A program made the position numbers and the translations under genes. The notes beneath the pieces were generated by a model that was given only the letters and a program-made list of their open reading frames with translations, was not told where the DNA came from and searched no databases. From the NCBI GenBank assembly GCA_018398765.1, contig JAHBMJ010001852.1:1-25131 (forward strand): a stretch of 25,131 nt of DNA, read 5' to 3'. This document shows positions 1-10,411 of the stretch, one piece after another (positions within the stretch are counted from its first letter, which is position 1; each line of letters starts with the position of its first letter). The DNA comes from Chromera velia (Eukaryota > Sar > Chromeraceae).

Positions 1-294
1 CGCACAGCCTATGAATGGTCAGCCAGAAGTACCCCCCCAAGGCTAGTTTTTGTATAGAAAATTCAAAGTGGGCAAAGTGTGATGAAATATACGGTATAGC
101 TGTCTGCACATGCATTACTCCGTGCATGCATGTCCAAACACCACGTTCAGACGGTTCAGTAACATACAGTTTAATGCACCCGCAGGTATATGTCCGGGAG
201 TTTTTCATGCAGCTGTTCGGCATCACTCAGCGTGATTCCTCAACTCTCACCTCTTGCTGATTTCTCTTCGACCCGTCTACTTCTCGTTTGACCC
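1..294. other. 5' flank of the D-lactate dehydrogenase gene
   Basis: No gene is supported here. Short open stretches on the plus strand show no recognisable domain. An in-frame TGA at 289-291 lies directly before the ATG at 295, so the coding region cannot be extended upstream without another exon. Promoter elements cannot be assigned from sequence alone. Confidence 0.5.
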
Positions 295-453
295 ATGTGC
301 AACTGCGCAACACTTGTCGTTGCTCTCGTCCTTGCTGTCGTGTTCTGCAAGGACTCGACAAATGCATTTGCAAAGCCCCGCCGGCTACCTGCAGCCTTTC
401 TACTTCGTCACCTCAACCATGACGGCAGAAAAAGGCATTTGAAAACTGAGGTC
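295..453 (+). other. N-terminal bipartite-like targeting leader of the dehydrogenase
   Basis: Residues 1-26 form a hydrophobic signal-peptide-like segment (ATLVVALVLAVVF core) ending in STNAFA. Residues 27-53 are rich in Arg, Lys and His and nearly acid-free (KPRRLPAAFLLRH). A signal peptide followed by a basic transit-like stretch with Phe at or near the junction is the plan of nucleus-encoded plastid proteins in algae with red complex plastids. The Dld catalytic domain starts around residue 75-80. Secretion or another organelle cannot be excluded. Confidence 0.5.
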
Positions 454-1246
454 CGAACAGCCGGACCATCTCTGCTTCATGCTCTCTCTACCGCTCCGTC
501 TCCCCTCTCCACAAAAGCGTCACAGTCTCTTCTGGCAAACGAGCTGCGGGGAATTGTCGGAGCAGACTCTGTTGAGGAAAATGTTCAGATGCGCGGGTAT
601 AGAGGAGGGAAGGGGACTGCAGATATCCTTTCGAAACCGTCAACCCTCACAGAGGCGGCTGTGGCCCTCTCTGCGTGTGCCAAGGCCGGTGTTGCAGTGT
701 TGCTTCAGGGTGCCAACACAGGGCTGACTGGGGGATCGGTGCCAAATGGAGAGACAGACGAGAGGATGAGAGTAGTCCTGAACCTTCGTCGTCTGTCTGA
801 GAGTGCGCAGGTGGACGGGGGGCAGAGGGTCCTCTGCCACGCCGGAATGGGAATCACAAGCCTCGCAAAGGTGGGCTAGCTGCATGCTCTGTCTGGTTAC
901 ACACTGTGTATGCAGTACGCACTGTCATGCGTTCTTGCATGCACACAAGCAGGCGGTCTTTTGAAGAAGGGGCAGGCTCTCACAGACGTCCTTTTGATAG
1001 ACAGTGGATAGACAGTCAGTGAGTGCGTGCGTGATTGAATGAGGAAAACAAACAGAGATGTACAGGTGAAAACAGTCTGACTTTGTGCATTTCTGTTCCC
1101 GTTGTTTCATTTACTGTATTTGAATCTGTTGTTGTGCAGAACCTCTGTCTAATGGGATGCCAGGGACACTCTGTGCTGGGCTCAATCTTCCTCAACCCCA
1201 CAGTGGCTGCTGGGGTGTCCTTGGGGTCTGGAGGCACTCAGGTTCT

Positions 1247-1298
<52 letters not shown>

Positions 1299-1748
1299 GC
1301 CCCCTGCCCACGCTGTTTGATTGTTGGTGCTGTTCTTTTGTCTTTGTTCTTTCTTTCTTTTTGTCTGTTGTGTTCATGAAGAAAAGGAGGGAGAAGAAGA
1401 AGAAACATATAGTCTGTCTGTCTGTCTGTTTTGTCCATGAAGAAAATGAGGAAGAAGAAGAAACCACATATTGTCTGTGTGTGTACATGAAAAAAATGAG
1501 GGAGAAGAAGAAACATATAGTCTGTCTAGGGACAGTGGACGTGGAAGTTCATCTTGTGTTCGTTTCTCATATATGACGTAGAGGCTCTGCGAGTTTCCTT
1601 TGCTGGCGTTCCTTTTGCAGTTTCTTCGTCTGTCTATTCTTTCAGTGTGTGCAAGGACGAGAGAGCCAAGCGTCGGCCGAAGGGGGGCCTTTTCTGTGTG
1701 TGTGCGCCCGCGTGTGTGCGTGCGTGCGTGCGTGTGTGTGTGTGTGTG

Positions 1749-1779
<31 letters not shown>

Positions 1780-3351
1780 GGGTGTGCACATGTGTGCTTC
1801 TTCTGTACCTTCCCCTCATTTGATTTGTGCATGCAGGTGCGAAAAGGGCCTGCTTTCACCGAGAGGGCACTCTACTGTGCGGTGGAGAGTGACTTTACCG
1901 TGAGAGTGGTCAACTCTCTCGGCATAGAAGGGATTCCTGACGGTCAGCAGAAGACAGACATTGCAGTATGTGTGAATGTATGGGGAAACGGAGAAACGCT
2001 CAAGTTTCTAGTTCAGACACAAATTTTAATATAATGACACTGCAAAAAGAAAGGAGCACAAAAAGATAATGGGGCAACGAATGTAGTGTCTTGGGAGGCA
2101 AGGAAAAATGGAGGAAGGTAGCAGAGGGTGAGAGAGGCGAAACACCATTTCAGCTGCTGAACTGGCAGCGCGTATGCTGTGTGTGTGAGTGTACAGGCAA
2201 TTGCTGAGGTTCTATGAAGAAATCGGAAGGTAAAAAAACAGCTCACTTTTGGTGGTCAAGCGGGCTCATGCAGCTCCACCATGTTGTTCCTTTGGGGGGG
2301 CGGACACGCTGAGAGGCGCTTCGCCTGAGGAACGAGAGTTTCTTCGTCGAAACATATTGGACGTTTGCGCGTATGTGCTCCTTCAAGTTTTTTTTGCGCG
2401 AATTCTTGACTTAATTAATTCGCTCTCGTGGCAGAATTCACGTGAATGCCTACGTACATGCAGGAGAGTGGCAGTTGGAGGAAGGTGGTCTGGAGGTCAT
2501 AGAGAAAGTGGAGGACATCGCGGGGAGAAGTTTCCAGACAGACCCTGGATGCAGACTTCTGGCCTCAGACACGACTTACGGAAGGCGACTGGCCCACTTG
2601 GACGGGGAGCTGTCGAGGTACAATGCAGACACAAGGGGGCCTCGATTCAGCAGGTTCGTGTGGGGTGGATGGTTGGCCTGCAGATGGATTTTCATGCATG
2701 GATTGGGTGAGATGATTGAGTCTGTTGAGTCTCAATTCTATTTGGTTTTGGCCAGAAGACCCCCCTAAAAAGGGAGGAGAATGGCTTGGTGTGAAAATTG
2801 GGTGCATGACCTGAAGGAACCTCTCCAACAGCATTCTCGCCTGATCGTCCTGTATGTGGAGGTCCAGACGGTTCGCACCCAGAAGGCTTTCTCTTGTTCA
2901 TTCAGACTTTCGGTTTTTTCTTATACCTTCATTTGGTCTTCCTTCCTGTGTTTGTTGTTCGCACTCTGCCCCCACAGAAACTCTCATTGACACCCAATGT
3001 GCATGCTCATGTGTGCAGATCTGAGGGAAAGGTGCTCATCCTCGCATCCGTCCACGACACCTTCCCAGAGCCCCTTTCTGCAAGGACTCTGTGGGTAAGT
3101 GTGGACTCACTCAGCAGGGCACATGCATTGAAGGACCATCTTTTGGGAGCAGAGAGGGCAGTACAGAAAAAATCAGGAGGCCGGCTGAAGATGCCAAAGG
3201 AGACCCCTCTGTTGCTGCCTTCATCAATCGAGTACATGAACGCAGACACTGTCGACACGACAGACGAGGTGGCACGCTTCTCTCTTCAAGTCAGTTTTTG
3301 AGAACGGAGAGCATAAAAAGCGTGCAATCAAACAAAGTGTTCACAGGTATA

Positions 3352-3382
<31 letters not shown>

Positions 3383-3410
3383 TACACACACTTGCAGACG
3401 GAGACACACG

Positions 3411-3457
<47 letters not shown>

Positions 3458-5316
3458 TACACACACTTGCAGACGGAGACACACGCTCTCTCTCTCTCAC
3501 ACACACACAAGCTTTTCTCAGGAGCATAGATCACGGAGAGCAGTGCTGCAATAGGCCTGCTGGTAGGGCTGCATTTGGTGTAGGTAAAACTGATAGTGCT
3601 CAAGTTTTCTCTGAGTTGCACCAACATTCCTGAAAGATGAACAACACTCGTGCATGCTTGTTTGCAGGTTATCAACCAACTAGGGCTGTACAATGACGCC
3701 CTCCGTCAACTGTTCGGAGTGAAGGCCTGGTTCGAGAGTCTCCCCTTTCCTGGAGCGTTGCAGCTTCCCAACAAGATTCTTTCCTTCATCTCCCCCCTCT
3801 TCCCCCCTCCCCTGGCCTCGGAGGTTGAGGATCTTCGGAAGTCATTCTCTCACCACCTGCTGATAGACTTGGGGGACTACGGACACAAAGAAGACGAGCA
3901 GCTGCAGGACCGGATTTTGTCGTTCGTTGAAGAAGAGAACGCGAAAGCAGAAGAAGAAGGGAGGGGTCCTGCAGCAGGAATTTACGAGTCGGTCTCCTCA
4001 GACGAGTCCAAGCAACTTGCAATTTTCCGTTTTGTTGCAGCAGCAGCATTCCAAATGTGGGCGGATGTGCAGGGGGCGTGCACCCTCTCCCTCGACTATG
4101 CTCTCCCGAAGAACGAAGAGGCCGAGCCCCCGCTTCCGGTCAAAGCGCTCCGAAGACTCAGGTAGGTCGACCGTCAATGGATGGAGTAGTCAGAAAGGGC
4201 AGCGGGGAATCGGTCTGGGACACATAGAGAAGGGAGGAGACCGAATACTTGCGCTACAAAAAAAATACAAACAAACAAAGGAAGAAAGGAAAGAAGAAAG
4301 GAAGGAAGGAAAGAAGGAAGGAAGGAAAGAAGGAAGGAAGGAAGGAAGGACGGACGGAAGGGAGGAAGGAAGGAAAGAAGGAAGGACGGACAGAAGGAAG
4401 GAAGGAAGGAAGGAAGGAAAGAAGGAAGGAAGGAAGGAAGGACGGACGGAAGGGAGGAAGGAAGGAAAGAAGGAAGGAAGGACGGACAGAAGGAAGGAAG
4501 GAAGGAAGGAAGGAAAGAAGGAAGGAAGGAAGGACGGACGGAAGGGAGTAAGGAAGGAAAGAAGGAAGGACGGACAGAAGGAAGGAAGGAAGAAGGACAA
4601 ACAGACAGACAGACAGGCAGACACGAAGACGAATAGCTAGAGAGAAAGAAACGAACGAACGAACGCAAGAACGAGTTCTCTAACAAACACAAAAGGGAGA
4701 ATGCAAAGAGGGAACGGGCGACAATTCAATGTATCAATACAGGAAAGAACGAAATGATGGATGGATGGATGGATGGATGGATGGATGAATGAAGAAAAGC
4801 AGGAAGCAAGGAAAGAGGGGAAGGAATTCAGGAAGCAAGTGGGTGGGAGGAGAAAGACTGCACAGCCCTATCTCTGTGAGTTGCTCATCAGATTGACTGC
4901 TCAGACACTTTTTATCCCTCTTGCAGGCAGGCGTGTTGGTTGTTTTTTGCGTAACACATCGGTGGGTGTGAGAGTGGTGGCGTCACCACATATGTACTTT
5001 TCGGAAGCACACGATGTCCCGTACTTTTATTAAATTGCATGTCCGATGCAGATATGCGCACTACGGCTGCAACGTTGTCCATGATGACATTGCCTTCCCC
5101 GCATCTGCCGAGAAGGACATCAAAAAGATCAAGGCAGAGATCAGAAAGACCGTAGAAGAAATGGGAGGCAGGCTGCCTTCAGAGCATGGGCACGGGACAG
5201 AGTACGAGGCACCCCCCGACACGCAGGCGAGGTGGAGGGACCTAGACCCCACCAACACCTTCCTCCCTGGCCTTGGAGGCCTTCCCAAAACTCCTTTCTA
5301 CAGAGGGACCGCATAA
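295..5316 (+). CDS. dld: Quinone-dependent D-lactate dehydrogenase, bacterial Dld type, seven exons
   Basis: Modelled exons: 295-870, 1140-1241, 1837-1965, 2475-2653, 3019-3289, 3668-4161, 5052-5316 (2016 nt, 671 aa plus TAA). All six introns are GT..AG and phases match. The family is a peripheral membrane FAD enzyme that oxidises D-lactate to pyruvate and reduces quinone. An FAD-binding (PCMH-type) domain spans about residues 80-270, with LLQGANTGLTGGSVPNG at 136-152, close to LMQAANTGLTEGSTPNG recalled for E. coli Dld. GHSVLGS and RKGPAFTE follow in exons 2-3. The membrane-binding C-terminal domain occupies exons 5-7 and ends with DPTNTFLPGLG, matching the family's DPTNSMNPGIG. Length exceeds the bacterial enzyme (571 aa) mainly through an N-terminal leader. 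Least certain: the exon 4 start (2469 is also in phase) and the exon 5 donor (3269 is also in phase; 3290 gives the family spacing). Confidence 0.88.
1247..1298 (+). repeat. (TCTG)n microsatellite in dehydrogenase intron 2
   Basis: About 13 tandem TCTG units with one TTTG variant start five bases after the exon 2 donor at 1242. The array makes the beginning of the intron pyrimidine- and UG-rich in the transcript. Confidence 0.95.
1374..1527 (+). repeat. Three-copy minisatellite in intron 2
   Basis: Three diverged units begin at 1374, 1435 and 1487 with catgaagaaaa-like starts. Each continues through a GAAGAA-rich block to aaacatatagtctgtc or a variant. Unit length varies from about 50 to 61 bp because of the TCTG content between units. 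Confidence 0.85.
1695..1780 (+). repeat. (GT)n/(TCTG)n tract before exon 3
   Basis: A GT/GC-type dinucleotide run passes into TCTG units. It ends about 55 bp before the exon 3 acceptor at 1835-1836, so it lies within the polypyrimidine/UG-rich zone of the 3' splice site. Confidence 0.9.
3351..3509 (+). repeat. Compound CT/CA repeat in intron 5
   Basis: Three blocks of (CT)n(CA)n are separated by two copies of a conserved cttgcagacggagacacacg spacer. The whole array is therefore a tandem repeat of roughly 60-70 bp units whose dinucleotide runs differ in length. The spacer contains ttgcag, a possible decoy acceptor upstream of the real one at 3666-3667. Confidence 0.9.
4266..4625 (+). repeat. 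GGAA-rich higher-order repeat in intron 6
   Basis: A purine-only stretch is built of GGAA, GAAA and GGAC units. The marker ggacggacggaaggga recurs near 4348, 4440 and 4532, giving a higher-order period of about 92 bp with three copies. It ends in a short cagacagacaggcag block. All six frames look open because of the repeat, and no gene is implied. Confidence 0.9.
4755..4789 (+). repeat. (ATGG)n microsatellite in intron 6
   Basis: About eight tetranucleotide units of ATGG end in one ATGA variant. The array is intronic, about 260 bp before the exon 7 acceptor. Confidence 0.92.
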
Positions 5317-6772
5317 CGAGATGAAAGTTTTCATGAAGGGCGAGTGCATTATGGGTCAAGTCCTCAAATCGTTGTGTTTTGATCGGGATTAGTCCATACT
5401 GGTTGATATCTGCACAGACGGCTGAAAACATTGTAATGCATATATAACATATTAGTTGGTCCATCCTTTTTTTGATTTTTTTTGTATATGGGTAAAAGAT
5501 CAAAGTGATCGATCATCATATATCATCCTAAAAAGCGTACTTTGATTAGGAATTGATCTATTAGTATATAGCGTTTTAGAAAATACATCACTTTATTGTG
5601 TTAGAATAATAATTACAACAAATTTCAACTTTGTAGGCTGTGCACTATAAAAAAATATATTTAAAAAATGTTAAGATCAATCTTTTTTTTTTAATTTTTT
5701 TTTACGCCTCAACAAACAACTGTTGTTCAGGTGTTATAAGGGTTTTGTTCACATATTACAAAAGAGTCATAGTGTTGCATGAAAAACAACTGTCATTGTA
5801 GTAATATATTGTAGAATATGTAAAAAAATTAGATATACTTACTTACTTAATTATGGTTAAGCCTAGGATCTCTGAAACCAGAGATAAATGGCATATGCAT
5901 ATATATATATATATATATATACACAAGCGTTTTTTTTTTTTTTTGCAGAGCCTAACCAGTTTAAAAACAATTCAATTAAAAGCATTGTTTGCTTCTTTGT
6001 TCTATCTTTTTAATTTTCTTTTAATCACCTGAACCTTGTTTGATAATTTTATCGTTGAGAGTAGTAACGATAAGTGAATGAATGGATGAATGGATGAATA
6101 AATGAATGAATGAATGAATGATTAAGCCGGTGGAGCTAAGCTCCTGGCAGTCTATGTCATAAAATAAACGACAACTGCCATCAAGTTTAATTTTAGATGT
6201 TTGATTGAAATGATTAAAGACTATTAGTACACATGTGCCAGTGTGTATCCCGCCGTTTCCATCTCCCTTTAGAGTTCCGGTTTCTGTTTGCACTGCACTT
6301 GTAAGCAGGGAGCTTGTGCTGGACTCCGAAGAAGACCAGGGGGTGTCCTGTTGGAAGCAGACGAGCTTGAAAAGCTAGCTGTTCCCTGCAAAATTTACGA
6401 GTCATGCAACTATTCATTAATACAATGGAGAACACGAGTAGAAGAAAAATCTTTGTTGTGGATCTATTGACAGATGCATATAGAACAAATGCCAAATATC
6501 ACATATGTGCATGCATGTGTCCATGTATAAAGCAATTCGATCTGAGACCAGGTCGACTGGACTTCATTCTAGGTGCACGTATAGCCACATGCATGCATGC
6601 ATGGTAGACACATATATTCTGGCTTACTCCTAGCTTGATTGGCTAGACAGCAAGTCAGAGGTATATATGTATATATTTAGACTTAGACAACTTAGCCTTA
6701 GACCACTCTTCGATCTTTAGTCAGTGTCTAGAGGAGAGTCGACGGTCATAGAGGTTTACGGTCTAATTTTTG
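5317..6772. other. AT-rich intergenic stretch without a supported gene
   Basis: Base composition shifts to AT-rich soon after the dehydrogenase stop. I see long T and A runs, a small hairpin (ATCTCTG/CAGAGAT, 5868-5885), an AT microsatellite near 5899-5921 and an ATGA/ATGG-type array at 6076-6121. Short open frames show no domain. The dehydrogenase 3' UTR and polyadenylation site should lie at its left end. Confidence 0.6.
6076..6121. repeat. (GAAT)n/(GGAT)n microsatellite
   Basis: Roughly eleven tetranucleotide units alternate between GAAT, GGAT and AAAT forms. Confidence 0.9.
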
Positions 6773-6932
6773 AAAGTAGTTTCTAAAGGAAACTACTTGT
6801 AAGAGGTTGGTCTTCCAAAGTAGTTTCCAAAGGAAACTACTTGCAAAGGGGTTGGTATTCCGAAGTAGTTTCCAAAAGAAACTACTTACAAGGAGGTCCC
6901 TACTTTGAAGTAGTTTCCAAAGGTAACTATTT
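6773..6932. repeat. Tandem array of 24-bp palindromes, period 44-45 bp
   Basis: Four units begin at 6773, 6817, 6862 and 6907. Each carries the near-perfect palindrome AAGTAGTTTCC-AA-AGGAAACTACTT followed by a less conserved spacer (ttgtaagaggttggt and variants). Half-palindromes such as gaaactacttcc recur to about 7150, so the array is decaying on its right side. No coding frame is associated with it. Confidence 0.88.
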
Positions 6933-7410
6933 GTGAAGAGCTCTTTAGAAACGACTTACTACGAGGCTAAAAGAGCCTTTCAGAAGTGAGACAAGAGGTT
7001 AGGAGTCCTTAGTAGAGACACCGGATGTCTAAACTTTTTAGATTGTTTTCTTAGAGGTTGTTATAAATATAAGTGGAAACTACTTCCAAGAGGTGGCTGG
7101 TCAGTAGGTCCTTATTGGAAACTACTTGTCAGTTCAACTTGAAAACTATTTAAGAGGTATAAGGTTAGTTTATCTCAAAGGTTTACTTCCGAGAAGTTTT
7201 TTCAATGTCGATCCGGATGCTACTTTTTGGTTAGTTCCTTTCCATGAAGTTTGAGTCCTTGTGAAAGACTTCTGAATTTCCGAGTCTTTCAATAGTCTTT
7301 CGGTTTATGATACAGTCCATCATTTTGTGATACAGGCCATCATTGTTGTTTTGGCACCGCTATAAGACACGATTTTATAGTTTTGGTACCTTCTATATAT
7401 TTGGGAAAAG
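6933..7410. other. AT-rich flank of the palindrome array
   Basis: Scattered remnants of the GGAAACTACTT half-site (near 7074, 7110 and 7140) fade out toward 7150. Nothing else is recognisable. Confidence 0.5.
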
Positions 7411-7483
7411 AGAGGTGACCTGGGATCGAACCCGTAACCTTTTGATTATTAGTTTTGCGTCTTAACCACTATGATATACGTAC
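7411..7483 (-). ncRNA. Decayed tRNA-like sequence (SINE head or tRNA pseudogene)
   Basis: On the minus strand a polymerase III A-box-like segment (ATAGTGGTTAAG, within 7461-7476) and a perfect B box (GGGTTCGATCCC, 7433-7422) are about 43 bp apart, as in a tRNA. Counted from these, the anticodon loop would read CTAATAA (anticodon AAT, isoleucine). The anticodon stem does not pair, two of five T-stem pairs are lost and the acceptor ends do not match. It is therefore not a working tRNA and is more likely a tRNA-derived SINE head. Confidence 0.55.
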
Positions 7484-9852
7484 TAGGCCGCTTGCCTATT
7501 TTTGTCTAGCTTAGTCTTCCTGACCCTTAATTCTTTCTAGCTTTAAAAGTTTGACAGAACACATATTTGTTCATGCATACATCGTCAGCCTCAGGCGTAC
7601 ATACACGCAGACAGAGTACATACGTCTCTTAAGGGACACAAATCTATACAAATCCTTGTTCGATCATATGCACACATACTCTGAACACACGTTCTATTGA
7701 GTACGAAGGTTGACCTTTTGCTTCCTGTTCTTCTGCTTCTTGTCCATCATGTGCTTCTTGTCTTTGATAACTCTTTGGTTTATGCCTTTAGCGTGTGCTT
7801 CTTTTTTAAATCCATGTCTCTGCAGGCAAGGACAGGGAACTGGGCGTACAGCTACGGAAGGGATAAAACGGGGAGAGAGGGGATTGACGATCGACTAGAA
7901 AAATAAGATGATAATGACTATGCGATCGACATGCGATTGACAGCTACTGATCGAGATGTGCAGACAAATAGATTCAATACCCGGCTTTTCAAACTACACA
8001 GTTGACTCATCATTTACTCGAGAGTCTCAAAGTCCCAAAAGACTCGAACCCTTTTCTGAGCACTTCCGCAAGCTTTTAATTGTTGGAACTGTACGCCGAA
8101 TCAATCATTGACAATGCAGCTTCTGCATCGTCACTTCGAATGGCGATGAGCGGTTTAACTTTAGTATACAGCCAACACTTTATTTGAGTCGGTGAACAAA
8201 TAAGTTTTCATTCAGTAAACGCTGCACGGACTACCAGACGGATAGAAAATTGAGCAACTGAAGGTGTATGAACACCAGTCAGCAGGTAGTCTTCCATCAG
8301 ACACTGCATAGAAGGCTAGCAGATGAACGAAAATGTGGACTCGAATCAACGAACAAAGCGGAAGCTAGCTTATGGACGCTCAGGCGTAAGGCAGGTAGTT
8401 TGCGTATCACAGGATCCCAATCTGACCTCATCTAGCAGAAGGATGGCAGTAAAAACTACAACGATCAGATTGCTGCTGGGCAAAACGCCGTGTTGGAGCC
8501 CTACTACCTGACCGAACGTGGATGATCCACTTTTTGTTCTGGAAAGGGAATGAATGAAGTAGATCATTGATCGAACATGCAGCTGTGATGCAGCTGAATG
8601 GCTATCAGCATCAGCCCGATCGGCCAAACAAGCAAGTTTTGCTTGGCAATGACTGAAGACTTTAAGAGCTGACAGTGTGTCTTGAGAATAATCCACCTTG
8701 TCTGGTGTTTGCCTTTTTTCCTGCCCTCGAGTGCTTTTCGCTCTCTCATCCCCGGAGAGGACAGATGAGGTACTCAATTTCTTAAGAACGTACGCGGACA
8801 TGTGTATTGTCAAGCCTAGTGGGGTTCATGGCTAGGACGCTTTCGACGTGTTTTTCTGGGCAGACAGGGAGCTGAGTAGACAGTGCATCCCGCGGGTAGG
8901 AGGTTTTGAGCAGATGTTTGTGCCGCATCTTACGGAATGAAACCATGCATGTTTTTTTCAATTCCTCTCCACTTAGTTTCTGTTATCCATATTCAGAGCT
9001 AGCTGGATACGTCTAACGTTAGGCAGGGAAAAGTTAGCGGTAATTAAATTTAAAACCGTTTATCAATCTATTATTGATCAATCACTAGATCAATCAATTA
9101 ATCTACCAACTGTGACGTACATGCGTACCCTATAAAATTATTAAAATTGGTAGTAGAATTGCCTGAATTGGTATAAATTGGGACACGTTAGTACATGAAA
9201 TGTCCCAATTTTGGCAATTTCTACACATTTTATAAAAAAAAATTCTAAACATGATCAGTCTTTAAGTAAAAAAAAAAAGTTTTATTAGTTACAGTTTACA
9301 AAGAGTATAAAGAATTATCAACATGATCATCATCAACGACAAACAAGAGCTAGAGCAACAGGGTAGGGCCTGCACTCCATTAAAAAAAAAAAGAAAGTTT
9401 CCGATTATTTATCTTTTTCTATCTTTTTCTTTATTTATTAACAAAAAAACATACAGTTTTTAATGTAACACCGTGTGCAATACTCTTACAATACTTAAAT
9501 AATAGTTGTTTGCCTATATTTGCCTATTGCTAGGCCTATTAACTGCCATCTAAACTGCCATGCATGATACATAAAAGAAATATATATATATATAGTGACT
9601 TTTTTTTTAATGTAGTGCATGCAAGGCGTAGGTTATTACATGTTTTGATCAATATTTGACCATGAAAAAAAAATGTGTTCTGCATATTTCTAGGCATATT
9701 TCTGCATGAATCTCAGGAAGCCTGAGGGTGAACGAATGCATCAGATCACGTTCAAGTTGATTTGACGGAGAAGACTATAGAGAAGACTACACTTCTGCAT
9801 AAGGACTAGCGGAAGGAATCTTTTCGACTTACTCACCCACTGAGCCCCTTCA
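7484..9852. other. Intergenic DNA without a supported gene
   Basis: Mostly AT-rich, with a slightly GC-richer patch around 7990-8930 that contains a 147-codon minus-strand open frame (8813-8370) lacking any motif I recognise. Oligo-A/T tracts, GATC/ATCA-rich sequence and an AT microsatellite near 9580 are the other contents. An 11-bp inverted repeat lies at 9175-9211. Confidence 0.5.
9175..9211. repeat. Perfect 11-bp inverted repeat (hairpin)
   Basis: AAATTGGGACA at 9175-9185 is matched by its reverse complement TGTCCCAATTT at 9201-9211, with a 15-nt loop. Weaker pairing continues outward (AATTG and CAATT). It is not next to a supported gene, so a terminator role is not indicated. Confidence 0.75.
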
Positions 9853-10230
9853 ATGCTGAGGCTACCGGCTTTAATAATTGGGAAACTGTACAATCTCCAT
9901 GGGGACAATGGTCATACATCTCTCATGCTCCGCATAGGAGAAAGCCACCCTCAAAAAGGCATCCCCCTCCTCCTAGCTCCCTCTCCTTGTATCCCGGACC
10001 GGACCCCGACACCAACTCCTTCGCACATGTCAGCAGCGGCACATGCAGGCGCATCAATTAATCACTGCAGTGACTGCACTCTCCTTAATTCTCAAGGGCC
10101 CTTCATCATCCACACACCTCTGGAGGCATCCAGGAAAATCTCGTTGGACGGAGACTCCGGAGCTTCTCTTTCTCTCTTCACCCCACGGGAAGAGACGGGT
10201 ACCTCCATCCTCCCCTTGTTGGACGTATCC

Positions 10231-10373
10231 GACGAGGCGCTCACCCCTACACCCAGGCCCAGGGACCCCCCAAAGACCAGCTCGGACTCTCCCACCTCGC
10301 CCTCCAGGTCGCACAGGCAGAGAGACTCTCCAAATCCCCCGACGGCGGCACAGACAGAGTCTACCACCCGAGT
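10231..10373 (-). CDS. Possible single exon, weakly WD40-like
   Basis: On the minus strand a (GT)n tract ending in gtgcag precedes an open stretch that can end at a good donor (gtgagc). In the frame set by the acceptor it reads VVDSVCAAVGGFGESLCLCD near its start, a spacing reminiscent of a WD40 blade. It could belong to a 3' continuation of the WD40 gene, to another gene, or be chance. The opposite strand is also open here, so strand is not certain. Confidence 0.22.
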
Positions 10374-10375
10374 CT

Positions 10376-10380
10376 GCACA

Positions 10381-10411
<31 letters not shown>

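Noticed and set aside
4174-4692. Long open frames full of FLPS or RKEG repeats on both strands
   Set aside because: They are translations of the GGAA array in dehydrogenase intron 6; all frames are open because the repeat lacks stop codons.
7411-7483. Functional tRNA-Ile(AAT) gene
   Set aside because: Anticodon and acceptor stems do not pair; only the promoter boxes are intact.
8370-8813. 147-codon minus-strand open frame
   Set aside because: No motif, no homologous-looking pattern and no intron context; a chance open frame in slightly GC-richer DNA is as likely.
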